Shown here: positions 17,723 to 27,607 of the stretch, piece by piece
How positions within the stretch are numbered: position 1 is the first letter of the stretch
Layout: every line of letters starts with the position of its first letter
Assembly (NCBI RefSeq): GCF_000338875.1
Contig: NZ_AOMO01000024.1
Span: 124,001 to 188,000, forward strand
Direction: 5' to 3'
Source of the DNA: Vibrio mimicus CAIM 602
Lineage (GTDB): Bacteria > Pseudomonadota > Gammaproteobacteria > Enterobacterales > Vibrionaceae
DNA length: 64,000 bases
Position numbers and translations under genes: made by a program
Notes under the pieces: generated by a model
The model's input: only the letters and a program-made list of their open reading frames with translations
What the model was told of the DNA's origin: nothing
Databases searched by the model: none

Positions 17723-18954
17723 TGTTACTGCGAACATTGTTATGTTTATTCTTCTTTGGCTATTCGTCTTTCAGCACGGCTGTCGAAATCATGCATTGGT
17801 GGACTTCTGCGGGTGAACAACGCGCCTTGCAAACACTGGAACAACACTTAAAACAGCATCAGATTGAAATCGAAATTAACCCAATTTTGGGTGGTGGTGG
17901 CGACAATGCGATGACGGTTTTGCAAGCCCGAGCCTTGGCAGGCAATCCGCCACAACTCGCCCAGATTGAAGGCCCCAGCATTCGTGACTGGGATGCAATT
18001 GGCATACTCCACAACTTAAACCTCGTGGCTGCTGCAGAACACTGGGATGAACAGCTTTACCCTGCTGTCATCCATGTGAACAAAACCGAGCAAGGCTATG
18101 TTGCGCTCCCCTTAACTCTGCATCGCATGAACATGCTTTGGGTCAACAACCAGTTATTGAAGCAATTGAATCTGGAATTGCCCACAACCCAAGCCGAGTT
18201 CTTACAAGCACTCAAAACCGCTCATCAGCATGGCATATCGCCCTTAGCGATTGGGGAGCAACCTTGGCAAATTGCGCAGATATTCGAAAGCTTTGTTATC
18301 GCGTATGGGGGCATTGATTTTTATCGTCAGTCATTGGTCGAACTGAGTCCTGAACACATTCGTACCCCGCCCATGCATCAAGCTCTACAAGCCTTACGCG
18401 AGGTGAGCCAATGGGTCAGCTTTACCAAAAATGATGAGCGATGGGATAGCGCCACACAAGCACTCATCAATGGTGAGACTTTGTTCCAACTCGGTGGTGA
18501 TTGGATATTGGGTGAGCTCTTGGCTAAAAAGGTGAACGTTCCAGAGGCAATCTCTTGTACCCCAGCCCCAGGCTCACACAACAGTTATCTCTATAACATG
18601 GACAGTTTCGTTTTCATGGCGAGCAAAGAATTCAGCTACGCAGAAGCCAATCAGCTGGCGACACTGCTCGCCGATAAGCAATTTCAAACCAACTTTAATC
18701 GCTATAAAGGGTCGATTCCCGTCCGTCAGGATATTGCTTTAGACACATTCAACCTTTGCCAGCAGCGTTCCCACCAAGACTTTTTGTATGCAGCCAAAGA
18801 GGGAAATCTCGTGCCAAGTATGACTGATTCAATGGCGGTTAACCCCATGATTCAGCAAGCCATTACCAATGAAATTTTCCATTTTTTCCGTAACCCGGCG
18901 GTCAGTGAAGAAGAAGTCATGAAACGAATATGGGCAATCGCTTCAAGTAATTAA
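17722..18954 (+). CDS. Orphan periplasmic glucose-binding protein (GtsA-like, ABC solute-binding family 1)
   Basis: A 410-aa exported protein with a ~20-residue signal peptide ending ...SSFSTA. The mature start VEIMHWWTSAGEQRAL, the GGGGDNAMTVLQARALAGNPP segment (17749-18300 region) and KGSIPVRQDI closely follow Pseudomonas GtsA, the glucose receptor of an ABC importer. No permease or ATPase gene is nearby: the PTS gene lies on one side and kdsB on the other. Its ATG overlaps the kinase stop (TAATG), showing translational coupling. I infer that it acts as a sensor subunit for the kinase, as LuxP does for LuxQ, rather than as a transporter component. No lipobox is seen, so it should be soluble in the periplasm. 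Confidence 0.85.
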   Translation: MLLRTLLCLFFFGYSSFSTAVEIMHWWTSAGEQRALQTLEQHLKQHQIEIEINPILGGGGDNAMTVLQARALAGNPPQLAQIEGPSIRDWDAIGILHNLNLVAAAEHWDEQLYPAVIHVNKTEQGYVALPLTLHRMNMLWVNNQLLKQLNLELPTTQAEFLQALKTAHQHGISPLAIGEQPWQIAQIFESFVIAYGGIDFYRQSLVELSPEHIRTPPMHQALQALREVSQWVSFTKNDERWDSATQALINGETLFQLGGDWILGELLAKKVNVPEAISCTPAPGSHNSYLYNMDSFVFMASKEFSYAEANQLATLLADKQFQTNFNRYKGSIPVRQDIALDTFNLCQQRSHQDFLYAAKEGNLVPSMTDSMAVNPMIQQAITNEIFHFFRNPAVSEEEVMKRIWAIASSN

Positions 18955-18986
18955 ACATTATGGAAAAACGGATTGAGCGTACCAAA

Positions 18987-19014
18987 AATAAAGCTCCCGA
19001 TTGGGAGCTTTATT
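18987..19014. terminator. Bidirectional terminator between the glucose operon and kdsB
   Basis: AATAAAGCTCCC / GGGAGCTTTATT, perfect 12-bp stem with a 4-base loop, between two convergent genes. Confidence 0.85.
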
Positions 19015-19017
19015 CAT

Positions 19018-19773
19018 TTAGAGTTGTTTAGCGATGAACTGTCTCACCACTTCCAAATCTTCAGGCGTGTCTACCCCTGCTGGTGGTGCTTCTAACGCGA
19101 CCGCAACATGAATTTTTTCACCATGCCACAACACACGAAGCTGCTCTAAACATTCAATCTTTTCAAGCTGGCTTGGCTGCCAATGCAGATAAGTGTTGAT
19201 GAACCCTGCACGATAGGCATAGATGCCGATATGGCGCAGCAGTGGTTGAGCGATGGATTTATCCACTTTGGCGAAGTTATCTCGATCCCAAGGAATCGTA
19301 GCGCGGCTGAAGTAAAGCGCATAACCGTTTTTATCAGTGATCACTTTCACCGCATTCGGGTTAAACACTTCCGCTTCATCTTCAATTTCCACCGCCAAAG
19401 TCGCCATTGGCGCGCTGCACGCGGCTAAGTTATCCGCAACTTGGCGGATAATCGCAGGCGGGATTAAAGGCTCATCACCTTGTACGTTAACCACAATGTG
19501 ATCGGCCGGAATAGCCATTTTTTCAACCACTTCCGCCAAACGTTCTGTACCAGATTGATGATCAGGCGAAGTCATACACACCACACCACCAAAGGCTTGA
19601 ACCGCTTGTTCAACACGTTGATCGTCGGTTGCAATAATCACGCGGTCAGCACCCGCCTGCATGGCTTGCTCATACACCCATTGAATCATGGGTTTGCCAC
19701 CGATATCCGCCAGAGGCTTACCCGGTAAACGCGTTGATTGGTAACGCGCAGGGATCACGACGGTAAATGACAT
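19018..19773 (-). CDS. kdsB: 3-deoxy-manno-octulosonate cytidylyltransferase
   Basis: A 251-aa cytoplasmic enzyme that activates KDO as CMP-KDO for lipopolysaccharide core synthesis. The nucleotide-binding start [15 protein letters not shown] and the segment [12 protein letters not shown] are typical of KdsB (E. coli 248 aa). Its ATG overlaps the stop codon of ycaR by one base, and ycaR in turn overlaps lpxK, so kdsB is the last gene of the msbA-lpxK-ycaR-kdsB operon. Confidence 0.97.
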   Translation of the reverse strand: MSFTVVIPARYQSTRLPGKPLADIGGKPMIQWVYEQAMQAGADRVIIATDDQRVEQAVQAFGGVVCMTSPDHQSGTERLAEVVEKMAIPADHIVVNVQGDEPLIPPAIIRQVADNLAACSAPMATLAVEIEDEAEVFNPNAVKVITDKNGYALYFSRATIPWDRDNFAKVDKSIAQPLLRHIGIYAYRAGFINTYLHWQPSQLEKIECLEQLRVLWHGEKIHVAVALEAPPAGVDTPEDLEVVRQFIAKQL

Positions 19774-19952
19774 TAGCGTCCCTCATCCATGCTCATGCCG
19801 CGTGCTTCCGGTTCTAAAAGCACTGGAATACCTTCTTTAATTGGATAAGCCAAACGATCCAACTTACAAATTAACTCTTGACGATCTTTATCGTAAGTCA
19901 GCTTACCTTTACACACTGGGCAAGCGACGATTTCAAGCAGACGGTGATCCAT
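19773..19952 (-). CDS. ycaR: YcaR / UPF0434 Trm112-like small zinc-ribbon protein
   Basis: A 59-aa protein, [18 protein letters not shown] at the start and GMSMDEGR at the end. The CPVC pair (Cys11, Cys14) and a further Cys33 suggest half of a zinc ribbon, as in Trm112-like proteins, though the fourth ligand cysteine is not seen. It lies exactly between lpxK (20-bp overlap) and kdsB (stop TAA sharing a base with the kdsB ATG), the same position as ycaR in E. coli. Function is unknown; the tight overlap suggests a stoichiometric or regulatory role in LPS synthesis. Confidence 0.93.
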   Translation of the reverse strand: MDHRLLEIVACPVCKGKLTYDKDRQELICKLDRLAYPIKEGIPVLLEPEARGMSMDEGR

Positions 19953-20943
19953 ACTGTTCCATTACCTCTTTAATTTTGTCCACAATACGCTGCTCCGCTT
20001 CTGGAGCAAATTGAGCCGAAACGGGCAAATACCACCAATTTGGCTGGGCAAACTCAGCGCATTTTACGGCGTCTTTTTCTGTCATGATCAGATGATCGCC
20101 CTGCTGCGCGAGTTGATTCAACTGGGCAGCATCAAAGGCTTGATGATCGGCAAAACCTTGGCAGTGAACCAAATCTGCATTGAGTTCACGCAAGGTATTA
20201 AAAAATCGGGAAGGATGACCAATCCCAGCCATCGCACATAAGCGAGTGAGCTTGCTCACCGCACATCGTTCACCCGTCTGCAGATTAATCGCATCAGCAG
20301 GTTGAAGATGCATCGCGACTTCATTGGCCTGCGCCACACTACCATTGGTGATAATGAAATCGACTTCATCTAACCGACTGATCGGCTCACGCAGAGGGCC
20401 TAGGGGAATCATCTGTTGGTTACCAAAACGGCGCGCACCATCCACCACAGCAATTTCAATGTCACGCTGCAATGCATAATGCTGCAAACCATCATCAGTG
20501 ATGACGATGTTAACTCCTTGCTCAAGCAGCGCTTTCACGGCTTGGCTGCGCACAGGATCGACGGCCACTGGCACTTTTGTACGCTGAAAAATGAGTTTTG
20601 GTTCATCACCGCAATGTTCCGCTGGCGTTTGTTCACTAACCACCAAAGGATAACTTGGCGCTTTGGCTCCATAACCGCGTGATACCACGCCAGGACGATA
20701 GCCAAGGTTTTGCAATGTTTCCACCAGCCAAACCACAACCGGCGTTTTACCATTGCCACCCGCGGTAATATTGCCTACCACCACCACAGGCAATGGTGCA
20801 CGATAGGAAGGTTTGTCACCCGTTTGATAAGCTTTGCGCCGTGAGCGGCTAATTGCGCCAAACAGCAAGCTGAATGGCCACAACAGTGGCCATAACAGAT
20901 AACCCAACGGATGGCGGTGAAACCAAATCTTTTCTATCACCAC
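19933..20943 (-). CDS. lpxK: Tetraacyldisaccharide 4'-kinase
   Basis: A 336-aa membrane-associated kinase that phosphorylates the lipid A precursor at the 4' position. An N-terminal hydrophobic stretch ([15 protein letters not shown]) anchors it to the inner membrane. The P-loop is [12 protein letters not shown] near residue 58, and the later VSRGYGAK segment is also typical of the family. Its start shares one base with the msbA stop, so the flippase and the kinase genes are co-translated. Confidence 0.96.
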   Translation of the reverse strand: MVIEKIWFHRHPLGYLLWPLLWPFSLLFGAISRSRRKAYQTGDKPSYRAPLPVVVVGNITAGGNGKTPVVVWLVETLQNLGYRPGVVSRGYGAKAPSYPLVVSEQTPAEHCGDEPKLIFQRTKVPVAVDPVRSQAVKALLEQGVNIVITDDGLQHYALQRDIEIAVVDGARRFGNQQMIPLGPLREPISRLDEVDFIITNGSVAQANEVAMHLQPADAINLQTGERCAVSKLTRLCAMAGIGHPSRFFNTLRELNADLVHCQGFADHQAFDAAQLNQLAQQGDHLIMTEKDAVKCAEFAQPNWWYLPVSAQFAPEAEQRIVDKIKEVMEQYGSPSA

Positions 20944-22691
20944 TATTCACCAAACTGGATGCGGTGTAGTTGAGCATACGCGCCATCTTGTGCCAACAAT
21001 TCAGCATGACGGCCGCGCTCGATGATTTCACCTTCGTCTACCACAAGGATCTCATCGGCTTGTTCGATGGTCGACAAGCGGTGCGCAATCACCAGCACGG
21101 TTTTGTTTTTCTGTAGCTCATTCAATGCCGCTTGGATCGCACGCTCAGATTCAGTATCCAGCGCTGAAGTCGCTTCATCTAGAATGAGCACCGGAGCATC
21201 ACGCAGCAACGCACGGGCAATCGCCACACGCTGGCGCTGACCACCGGACAAACTCGTACCGTTCTCACCAATCACGGTATCCAAACCTTGCGGCAGGTTT
21301 TCAATAAACTCCATCGCATGTGCTTGGCGCGCAGCTTGTTCAATCTGCTCACGGGTGTACACGCCTTCAGCCGCATAAGCGATGTTGTTGGCAATAGTGT
21401 CGTTAAACAGGTGTACGTTCTGCGAAACCAGCGCAAAGTGGCGGCGCAAATTAGTCAGCTTGTAGTCACGCACATCGTGTCCATCAAGGCTGATTGAACC
21501 GCTGTCTACATCATAAAAACGGGTAAACAGGTTGGCGATCGTCGATTTACCCGAACCAGAGCGACCAACCAGTGCGACGGTTTTCCCTTGCGGGATAGCA
21601 AAAGAAACATTCGCTAATGCAGGCTTTTCTTTACCTTGGTAGGTAAACGTCACGTCATTGACTGCCACATCACCCTTAACACGTTCCACTTCGTATTTGC
21701 CGTTATCACGCTCAGTTTCCAGATCCATCAAACCAAACAGAGTTTGGCAAGCCGCCATACCACGCTGGAATTCAGACGTTACACTGGTCAAAGCTTTTAA
21801 CGGGCGCATCAAACCAAACATAGCGGAAAACACCACAGTGAAGGTACCCGGTGTCAGGTCTGCGCGAATTGAGTCAACACTCGCCAAGAACAACACGGCA
21901 AACAGCGCTAGTGAAGCAATCATTTGAATCACAGGGTCAGCAATGGATTGAGCCGAAACCAGCTTCATCGTTTGTTGACGCATGCTGTTACTTACTTGGT
22001 CAAAGCGTTTACGCTCAACGGCTTGACCACCGTAACTGAGCACCACTTTATGGCCTTTGAGCATCTGTTCAGCAGATGAAGTCACATGCCCCATTGTCGT
22101 TTGCATGTTGCGCGAGATCTTACGAAAACGCTTAGAAACCACACTAATCGCGAACGCTACCACAGGCGCGACCACAATCAACACCAAAGAAAGCTGCCAA
22201 CTGTTCCAGAACATCAGGGTTAACAAGCCGATAATGCTTGCCCCTTCACGCACAATGCTGACTAAAGCGCGGCTGGTTGCGCCTGCGACTTGCTCAGAAT
22301 CGTAAGTGATGCGAGATAGCAGTCCACCCGTCGATTCTTGGTCGAAAAAGCGCACTGGCATGTGCATGAAATGGTTAAACAAACGGCGACGCATCAGCAT
22401 CACCACATTGCCAGAAACCCAGCTCAGGCAGTAGGAAGAAGCAAATCCACTTAAACCACGCACAAACATCAAGCCTAAAATCATGAACGGCAGGATGCGC
22501 AGGAAGTTGGATTCCGCATTACCAAAACCTTCATCTAGCAAAGGTTTTAGTAGAGAAATCATATAGGTATCAGCGACAGCATTGATAATCAGCGCGACAA
22601 CCGCAACAGCAAGACCCGCCTTGTATAAGCGGATATAAGTCCACAGACGTTTGAAAGTCTGCCAAGTAGTTTCGTCAGAGTGAAGTGACAT
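20943..22691 (-). CDS. msbA: Lipid A export ABC transporter (MsbA)
   Basis: A 582-aa half-transporter (E. coli MsbA 582) that flips lipid A-core across the inner membrane as a homodimer. Six membrane helices occupy roughly residues 20-305. The ATPase domain has Walker [13 protein letters not shown] signature [16 protein letters not shown], Walker [12 protein letters not shown] and the switch His in VIAHRLST. It is the first intact gene of the operon running to kdsB; the disrupted comEC lies 30 bp upstream, in the usual comEC-msbA-lpxK order. Confidence 0.97.
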   Translation of the reverse strand: MSLHSDETTWQTFKRLWTYIRLYKAGLAVAVVALIINAVADTYMISLLKPLLDEGFGNAESNFLRILPFMILGLMFVRGLSGFASSYCLSWVSGNVVMLMRRRLFNHFMHMPVRFFDQESTGGLLSRITYDSEQVAGATSRALVSIVREGASIIGLLTLMFWNSWQLSLVLIVVAPVVAFAISVVSKRFRKISRNMQTTMGHVTSSAEQMLKGHKVVLSYGGQAVERKRFDQVSNSMRQQTMKLVSAQSIADPVIQMIASLALFAVLFLASVDSIRADLTPGTFTVVFSAMFGLMRPLKALTSVTSEFQRGMAACQTLFGLMDLETERDNGKYEVERVKGDVAVNDVTFTYQGKEKPALANVSFAIPQGKTVALVGRSGSGKSTIANLFTRFYDVDSGSISLDGHDVRDYKLTNLRRHFALVSQNVHLFNDTIANNIAYAAEGVYTREQIEQAARQAHAMEFIENLPQGLDTVIGENGTSLSGGQRQRVAIARALLRDAPVLILDEATSALDTESERAIQAALNELQKNKTVLVIAHRLSTIEQADEILVVDEGEIIERGRHAELLAQDGAYAQLHRIQFGE

Positions 22692-22721
22692 AGAGAGGCT
22701 TTTCTGATTACAAAATTGCGC

Positions 22722-24964
22722 TCATTCTACTCCTTTACGCAGCATATGCCTATACCAAGGCTCCCAGCCAAGCCCGCGCTGGGCAAACCAATCCATCTGT
22801 TCTTGATAGAAAAACAGGCTAATCTGCCCTTTTTGCCCCGTATCTAGCCACTGAACTTGCTGGTTTTGATAACGATCCACCACTTGCGGGTTAGGCAAAT
22901 TCCAGCGGTTGTCTTTGGCCAGTGACGCAATCGCCAGTCGTGGTTCGACTTTCGCGATGAACTCAGCGGTTGATGAAGTTTTACTGCCGTGATGCGGCAC
23001 AATCATCACGTCACTCTGCAGCGGTACTCCATCGCGTGCGAGCAACCACTCCCCCATTGCGGTGACATCCCCAGAAAGCAGCACTGAATGGTTAGATTGG
23101 GTATCGGTTATACGGATCACACACGAATGCTGATTGTAAGCTCGGCTGACCAGTTGCGGCGGCCATAGCACATCGAAATGCAAAGATTGCCATTGCCAAC
23201 TTTCACCACGTACACAAGGAACAAATTCCACACCAACTTGGCTTGTGCGTATCCAACTTGGTTGCCAACGTTTGGCTAGATTTTGCCAATCGCCCGCATG
23301 ATCGTTATCGAGATGGCTCAAAATCAAGCCATCCAATCGACGAATTCCACGCTGCTGCAAAATCGGTTCAATGACGTTTTGTGCGTAACTTCCTCCCGAC
23401 CAACTGCTGCCCGTATCGTAGATGATAGCCCTGTCATTTTGCTCAATCACTATCGCTAAGCCATGCCCCACATCCAACACATCCATACGCCAAAGTGGTG
23501 TAATGGAAGGAAACCACCACCATAAGCCAACGATGCTTAACGATAAGGCACAGGCTCGTAGGCTCATCACTCGATACAGCAAACTGAGCACCACTAACGC
23601 AGCAATTAGGCCTTGTATACTTTGTGGAATCACTACCCAACCCACATCCGCAAATTGCAGCGCCCAATCAAGAGGCAGAAAAGTCCAATCCACCCTAGGC
23701 CAATAAAGCGCAGCCCAAGTGGGGATTGTTACTGTGAGTGCTAAACCCAAAAACAAAGCGGGAACGATCACCACGGAGAACCACGGTATAAAAACTAAAT
23801 TGTACAAAACCGCCGTAATACTTAACCCGCCGAAAAAGTATGCTGTAACAGGTGCCATTAAACAGACGAGGGAGATTTGTGCTAGCAATAGAGCTTTCCA
23901 CCAAGCTTTGCGTTTACCCTGACTGGCTAATTGATAAAGCACAATCGCGACAGCTAAAAACGACATCCAAAAGCTATTTGAAAGCGACGCGAATGGCGAC
24001 CAAAGTAAAACGGTGCATAAGGTAAGCAAAATCCGCTTTAAAGCCGAAAGAGGAAAACCCAAGATCACCAATACCACATTGAGTAAGCACATGATTAGCG
24101 CACGTTGAGTCGGTATGGTGAAACCTGCTAGCCATGCATACAACACCGCAAGCAAAGCTCCAAACACAAAAGGGGACCAAAGCAGCTTGGCATGCAAGCG
24201 CATCACGCCTGCTCCCAGTAAATAGCCTAAACTGAACGCGATACCAATATGCAGACCAGAAATCGCAACTAAGTGGATTAAGCCGCTGTTACGCAGTGCC
24301 TGCCACTCTTGCTCATCAATACCACTTCTCTCCCCAAATGTTAGCGCTCGTATCAGCCTTGAAACGGGCTGGTGTGAGTCAAAGCATCGAGTTGAAATAA
24401 CAAACTTGACCTTAAGCCACTCTGTTGCACAATTTGATAAGCAGTGTTGGGTTTAACACTGGCTCGCGCGACCAAAGAATGGGCCATGTAATGAGCTTCC
24501 AAATCAAAGCCCGTTTCATTGAGGCGACCAACAACAGGTTTAAGCGTTACAGAGAATTCGAATTGATCATTGGGCTGCAACGGAATAGGTGCAACTAGAC
24601 GAATGCGAGGCCTCATGAGGCTGTTTAAGGTTTGACCATTCACCTCGTGAATTAAGACTAAACCCTCATAAGCGTAACGAGTTTTCGCAAAAAAGCTGTC
24701 AACCTTACCTTTTATGATAATATCCGGGCCTGCTTGATAGAGCGTGTTGGATTGATCTCGCATAAGGTTGCCATGTAGCACGATAGTTAGTATGGCCAAC
24801 GCGAAGCCAAGGAATTTTCGGCTTGTACGGTGATAACCGAGCAAACCCGTCAAAATAAGGCAAAACCAAGCCCAGCCCCATGTTGGCATCCACGGCCAAT
24901 AAGGAGCAGAAAGCACGGTGATCGAAAACGAAATTAGCGACCAGTAATTCGACAAGAGAGTCAT
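22722..24964 (-). pseudogene. comEC: DNA uptake channel ComEC/Rec2, interrupted by one frameshift
   Basis: ComEC carries single-stranded DNA across the inner membrane during natural transformation. Two open frames together make a 747-aa protein of normal length. The N-terminal part (from 24964, MTLLSNYWSLIS) ends at a TGA near 24347-24349. The C-terminal frame resumes in register with LIRALTFGERSG and continues through LVAISGLHIG and the metallo-hydrolase-like region (LSHLDNDHAGDW, IVPHHGSKTSS). One base added near 24357-24358 (GCC to GCCC on the + strand) restores a single frame. Either the strain cannot take up DNA by this route or the base is a sequence error; the flanking reading frame shows no further decay. 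Confidence 0.9.
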
Positions 24965-24972
24965 AATCCCGT

Positions 24973-25503
24973 ATGCCAAGAAAATTTATTAAACGGTTTA
25001 TGCCTGACCACGATGTGATCAAACGCCAAAAAGCGCTGCGCGTGTTTGGTAATGTGCTGTATAACCCAAACCTATGGTGTTTAAATCGCCGCTCTGCAGC
25101 GGGTGCTTTCGCGGTTGGCCTATTTATGGCATTCGTCCCACTGCCAAGTCAGATGATTATGGCTGCCGGTGTCGCGATCATGTTTGGCGTTAACCTGCCG
25201 CTCTCCATTGCGTTAGTGTGGATCACTAACCCGATCACCATGCCTGTTATCTTCTACTTCACCTACAAAGTCGGTGCTTGGCTAATGGGCACGCCAACAC
25301 AATCCTTCCACTTTGAGCTGACTTGGGAATTCCTGCTTAACCAGATGAGCACCATAGGCCCCCCTTTCTTGCTTGGCTGTGCCGTCTGCGCTGTTTTGGC
25401 CTCACTGATCGGTTATTTTGGTATTCGCGGATTATGGCGTTATTCAGTGGTACGCAGCTGGCAAAAAAGACGCACCAGTAAGATGCCGGAGAATCTGCCC
25501 TAG
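24973..25503 (+). CDS. DUF2062 inner-membrane protein
   Basis: A 176-aa protein with an N-terminal basic stretch (MPRKFIKRFMPDHDVIKRQ) and about three hydrophobic segments (GAFAVGLFMAFVPLP; LSIALVWITNPITMPVIFY; a C-terminal helix). The NP-ITMP-containing middle is typical of DUF2062. Function is unknown to me. It is divergent from comEC, with only 8 bp between start codons, so both promoters must lie inside the opposing genes. It is followed by a palindromic terminator after ~80 bp. Confidence 0.85.
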   Translation: MPRKFIKRFMPDHDVIKRQKALRVFGNVLYNPNLWCLNRRSAAGAFAVGLFMAFVPLPSQMIMAAGVAIMFGVNLPLSIALVWITNPITMPVIFYFTYKVGAWLMGTPTQSFHFELTWEFLLNQMSTIGPPFLLGCAVCAVLASLIGYFGIRGLWRYSVVRSWQKRRTSKMPENLP

Positions 25504-25585
25504 CGCATCGCACGCTAGCGCTGTTTGAATGGAGTTGCGATGTAGAGCATCTCCCTTTTTGCAAACCGTGTTAAATCAAGATGAG

Positions 25586-25611
25586 AAAAAAGGACCCGTG
25601 GGTCCTTTTTT
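25586..25611. terminator. Bidirectional terminator after the DUF2062 gene
   Basis: A 26-bp perfect palindrome: AAAAAAGGACCC GT GGGTCCTTTTTT. The loop would be short, but the A/T arms and position between convergent genes fit a two-way terminator. Confidence 0.8.
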
Positions 25612-25675
25612 ATTGGATAAGAGCAACCGTGCTTGAGGCTATTAATACCAAATCTGGCATAGAAAAAATGGCCAA

Positions 25676-26920
25676 TTACTTGCTGCTCAGTACTTGTGCC
25701 GGATTGAGATGGCTCGCACGCCGCGCCGGATACCAAGTGGCTAACAGACTCAACACAATTGCGGTGCCGGAAACCAATAGCACATCAAACCACTCGACTT
25801 GTGAAGGAAGAAAATCGACAAAGTAGATATCTCCCGACAAGAATTGGTGGCCAACAAGCTGTTCTAAACCTTTAATCAATGGGGTTAAGTTAAATGCCAC
25901 TATCACACCAAACAGACTGCCAACCACACTGCCTAGCACACCAGAAAACACACCTTGCCAAACGAAAATGCGTTTAATCAAACCGTCACTCGCCCCCATG
26001 GTGCGCAAAATTGCGATTTCTGCCGCGCGATCTTTCACCGCCATCATCAGAGTAGAAACAATGTTAAAGCTGGCCACCCCGATCACGAGCACCATCACCA
26101 GATACATAATCGTGCGCACTAATTGAATGTCTCGGTATAGGAAACCATACTTCTGCTGCCAACTGTGCAGATAGACGTACTCGTTCAGTTGGTTGCCCAC
26201 ATCACGCACAATTTGTGTTGCTTGCAGCACATTATTGACTTTGACCGATACGCCCGTCACACCACTGCCTAAATTGGCGTAGCTTTGTGCATCTTCTAAC
26301 GGCAGCAGAGCCAAGCTGTGATCAATCTGCCCATTGAGCGTCAGTAAACCACTCACTTTCACTCGTACTCGCTTCGGTGCCTGTACCTTCTCACCGCTGG
26401 TCGCACTTGGAATCATCAAAGTGATGAAATCACCTACCTGTACGCCCAATTTATCCGCGACACCTTGCCCCAAAATGACTTGCTGTTGACCGGGAATAAA
26501 ATTTTGCCACGCTTGCGGCGTAATAAACTGCGACAGGCGAGATACCGCTTGTTCGCGCTGAGGATCAACCCCGCGCACTTCAATCGCTTTGAGTTGAGTG
26601 CCGTTTTCCGCCAACGCGGTCATTTTTACATAAGGTGCAGCCGCCAAAATTTGCGGATGACTCGCAGCTTGCGCCATCAAATCTGGCCAACGCTGCACAG
26701 GGCCGCGAACACCTTCAAATTCCCCATGAGGAATTACCGACAGCACACGTGATTGCAATTCACGCTCAAAGCCATTCATGGCTGAAAGACCAATAATGAT
26801 GACCGCAACCCCCACTGCAATACCAATCGTGGAGGAGAGCGAGATAAACGACACCATTTTGTTGCGTTGTTTGGCGCGGCTAAAGCGCCCACCAATAAAC
26901 AGAGCCAGAGAGGAAAACAC
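25676..26920 (-). CDS. lolE: Lipoprotein-releasing ABC transporter, permease LolE
   Basis: A 414-aa inner-membrane subunit of LolCDE, which releases outer-membrane lipoproteins to the carrier LolA. One N-terminal membrane helix, a ~200-residue periplasmic domain and three C-terminal helices are visible. The N-terminus (MFSSLALFIGGRFSRAKQRNK) and ISLSSTIGIAVGVAVIIIGL are typical of LolE. It follows lolD with no gap (26920/26921), and both follow lolC in one operon. Confidence 0.94.
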   Translation of the reverse strand: MFSSLALFIGGRFSRAKQRNKMVSFISLSSTIGIAVGVAVIIIGLSAMNGFERELQSRVLSVIPHGEFEGVRGPVQRWPDLMAQAASHPQILAAAPYVKMTALAENGTQLKAIEVRGVDPQREQAVSRLSQFITPQAWQNFIPGQQQVILGQGVADKLGVQVGDFITLMIPSATSGEKVQAPKRVRVKVSGLLTLNGQIDHSLALLPLEDAQSYANLGSGVTGVSVKVNNVLQATQIVRDVGNQLNEYVYLHSWQQKYGFLYRDIQLVRTIMYLVMVLVIGVASFNIVSTLMMAVKDRAAEIAILRTMGASDGLIKRIFVWQGVFSGVLGSVVGSLFGVIVAFNLTPLIKGLEQLVGHQFLSGDIYFVDFLPSQVEWFDVLLVSGTAIVLSLLATWYPARRASHLNPAQVLSSK

Positions 26921-27607
26921 TTACGCCCCCGTAATATCGGTTAGCAGACCATCTTGCATGTGCATATGGCGATCCATTTTCGCTGCTAATTCACCATCGT
27001 GAGTGACCACTAAAAATGCCGTACCAGATTCTCGGTTAAGCTCACGCATCAAATCGTAAATCGACAGCGCAGTTTTATGATCCAGATTACCTGTCGGCTC
27101 ATCGGCGAGCACCAAATCAGGCTTATTCACCAATGCTCGAGCAATCGCCACACGCTGACGTTCACCACCGGATAATTCTGATGGACGATGCGCTAAGCGA
27201 TGTCCTAAACCCACTCGCTCCAGCAAGCGTTGTGCCTGAGCTTTCGCTTCCACCACTTTATGCCCACCAATCAAAAGCGGCATTGCCACGTTTTCTAACG
27301 CAGAAAAATCAGCTAAGAGATGATGAAACTGATAAACAAACCCAAGGTGTTGGTTGCGAATTTTAGCTTGCTTGTTCGAACTCAGTTCGTGCAGTGGCTG
27401 ACCGAGAAACTCAACTTGCCCTTCACTCGCTTCGTCCAGAGCACCCAAAATATGCAACAAGGTACTCTTTCCCGAACCCGATGAACCAATGATCGACACC
27501 AACTCACCACGCTTTAGCTCAAAGCTCACCCCTTTAAGAACCTGAGTTTGCAAATCACCTTCTTGATAGGTTTTGCAAACCTGATGACAACGTAAAAGGT
27601 TATTCAT
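26921..27607 (-). CDS. lolD: Lipoprotein-releasing ABC transporter, ATPase LolD
   Basis: A 228-aa ATPase that powers LolC/LolE. Walker A is [12 protein letters not shown] near residue 42, the signature [15 protein letters not shown] near 146, and Walker [12 protein letters not shown] follows. Its start overlaps the lolC stop by 8 bp, so translation of lolD is probably coupled to lolC; a frameshift in lolC could therefore also affect lolD. Confidence 0.96.
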   Translation of the reverse strand: MNNLLRCHQVCKTYQEGDLQTQVLKGVSFELKRGELVSIIGSSGSGKSTLLHILGALDEASEGQVEFLGQPLHELSSNKQAKIRNQHLGFVYQFHHLLADFSALENVAMPLLIGGHKVVEAKAQAQRLLERVGLGHRLAHRPSELSGGERQRVAIARALVNKPDLVLADEPTGNLDHKTALSIYDLMRELNRESGTAFLVVTHDGELAAKMDRHMHMQDGLLTDITGA

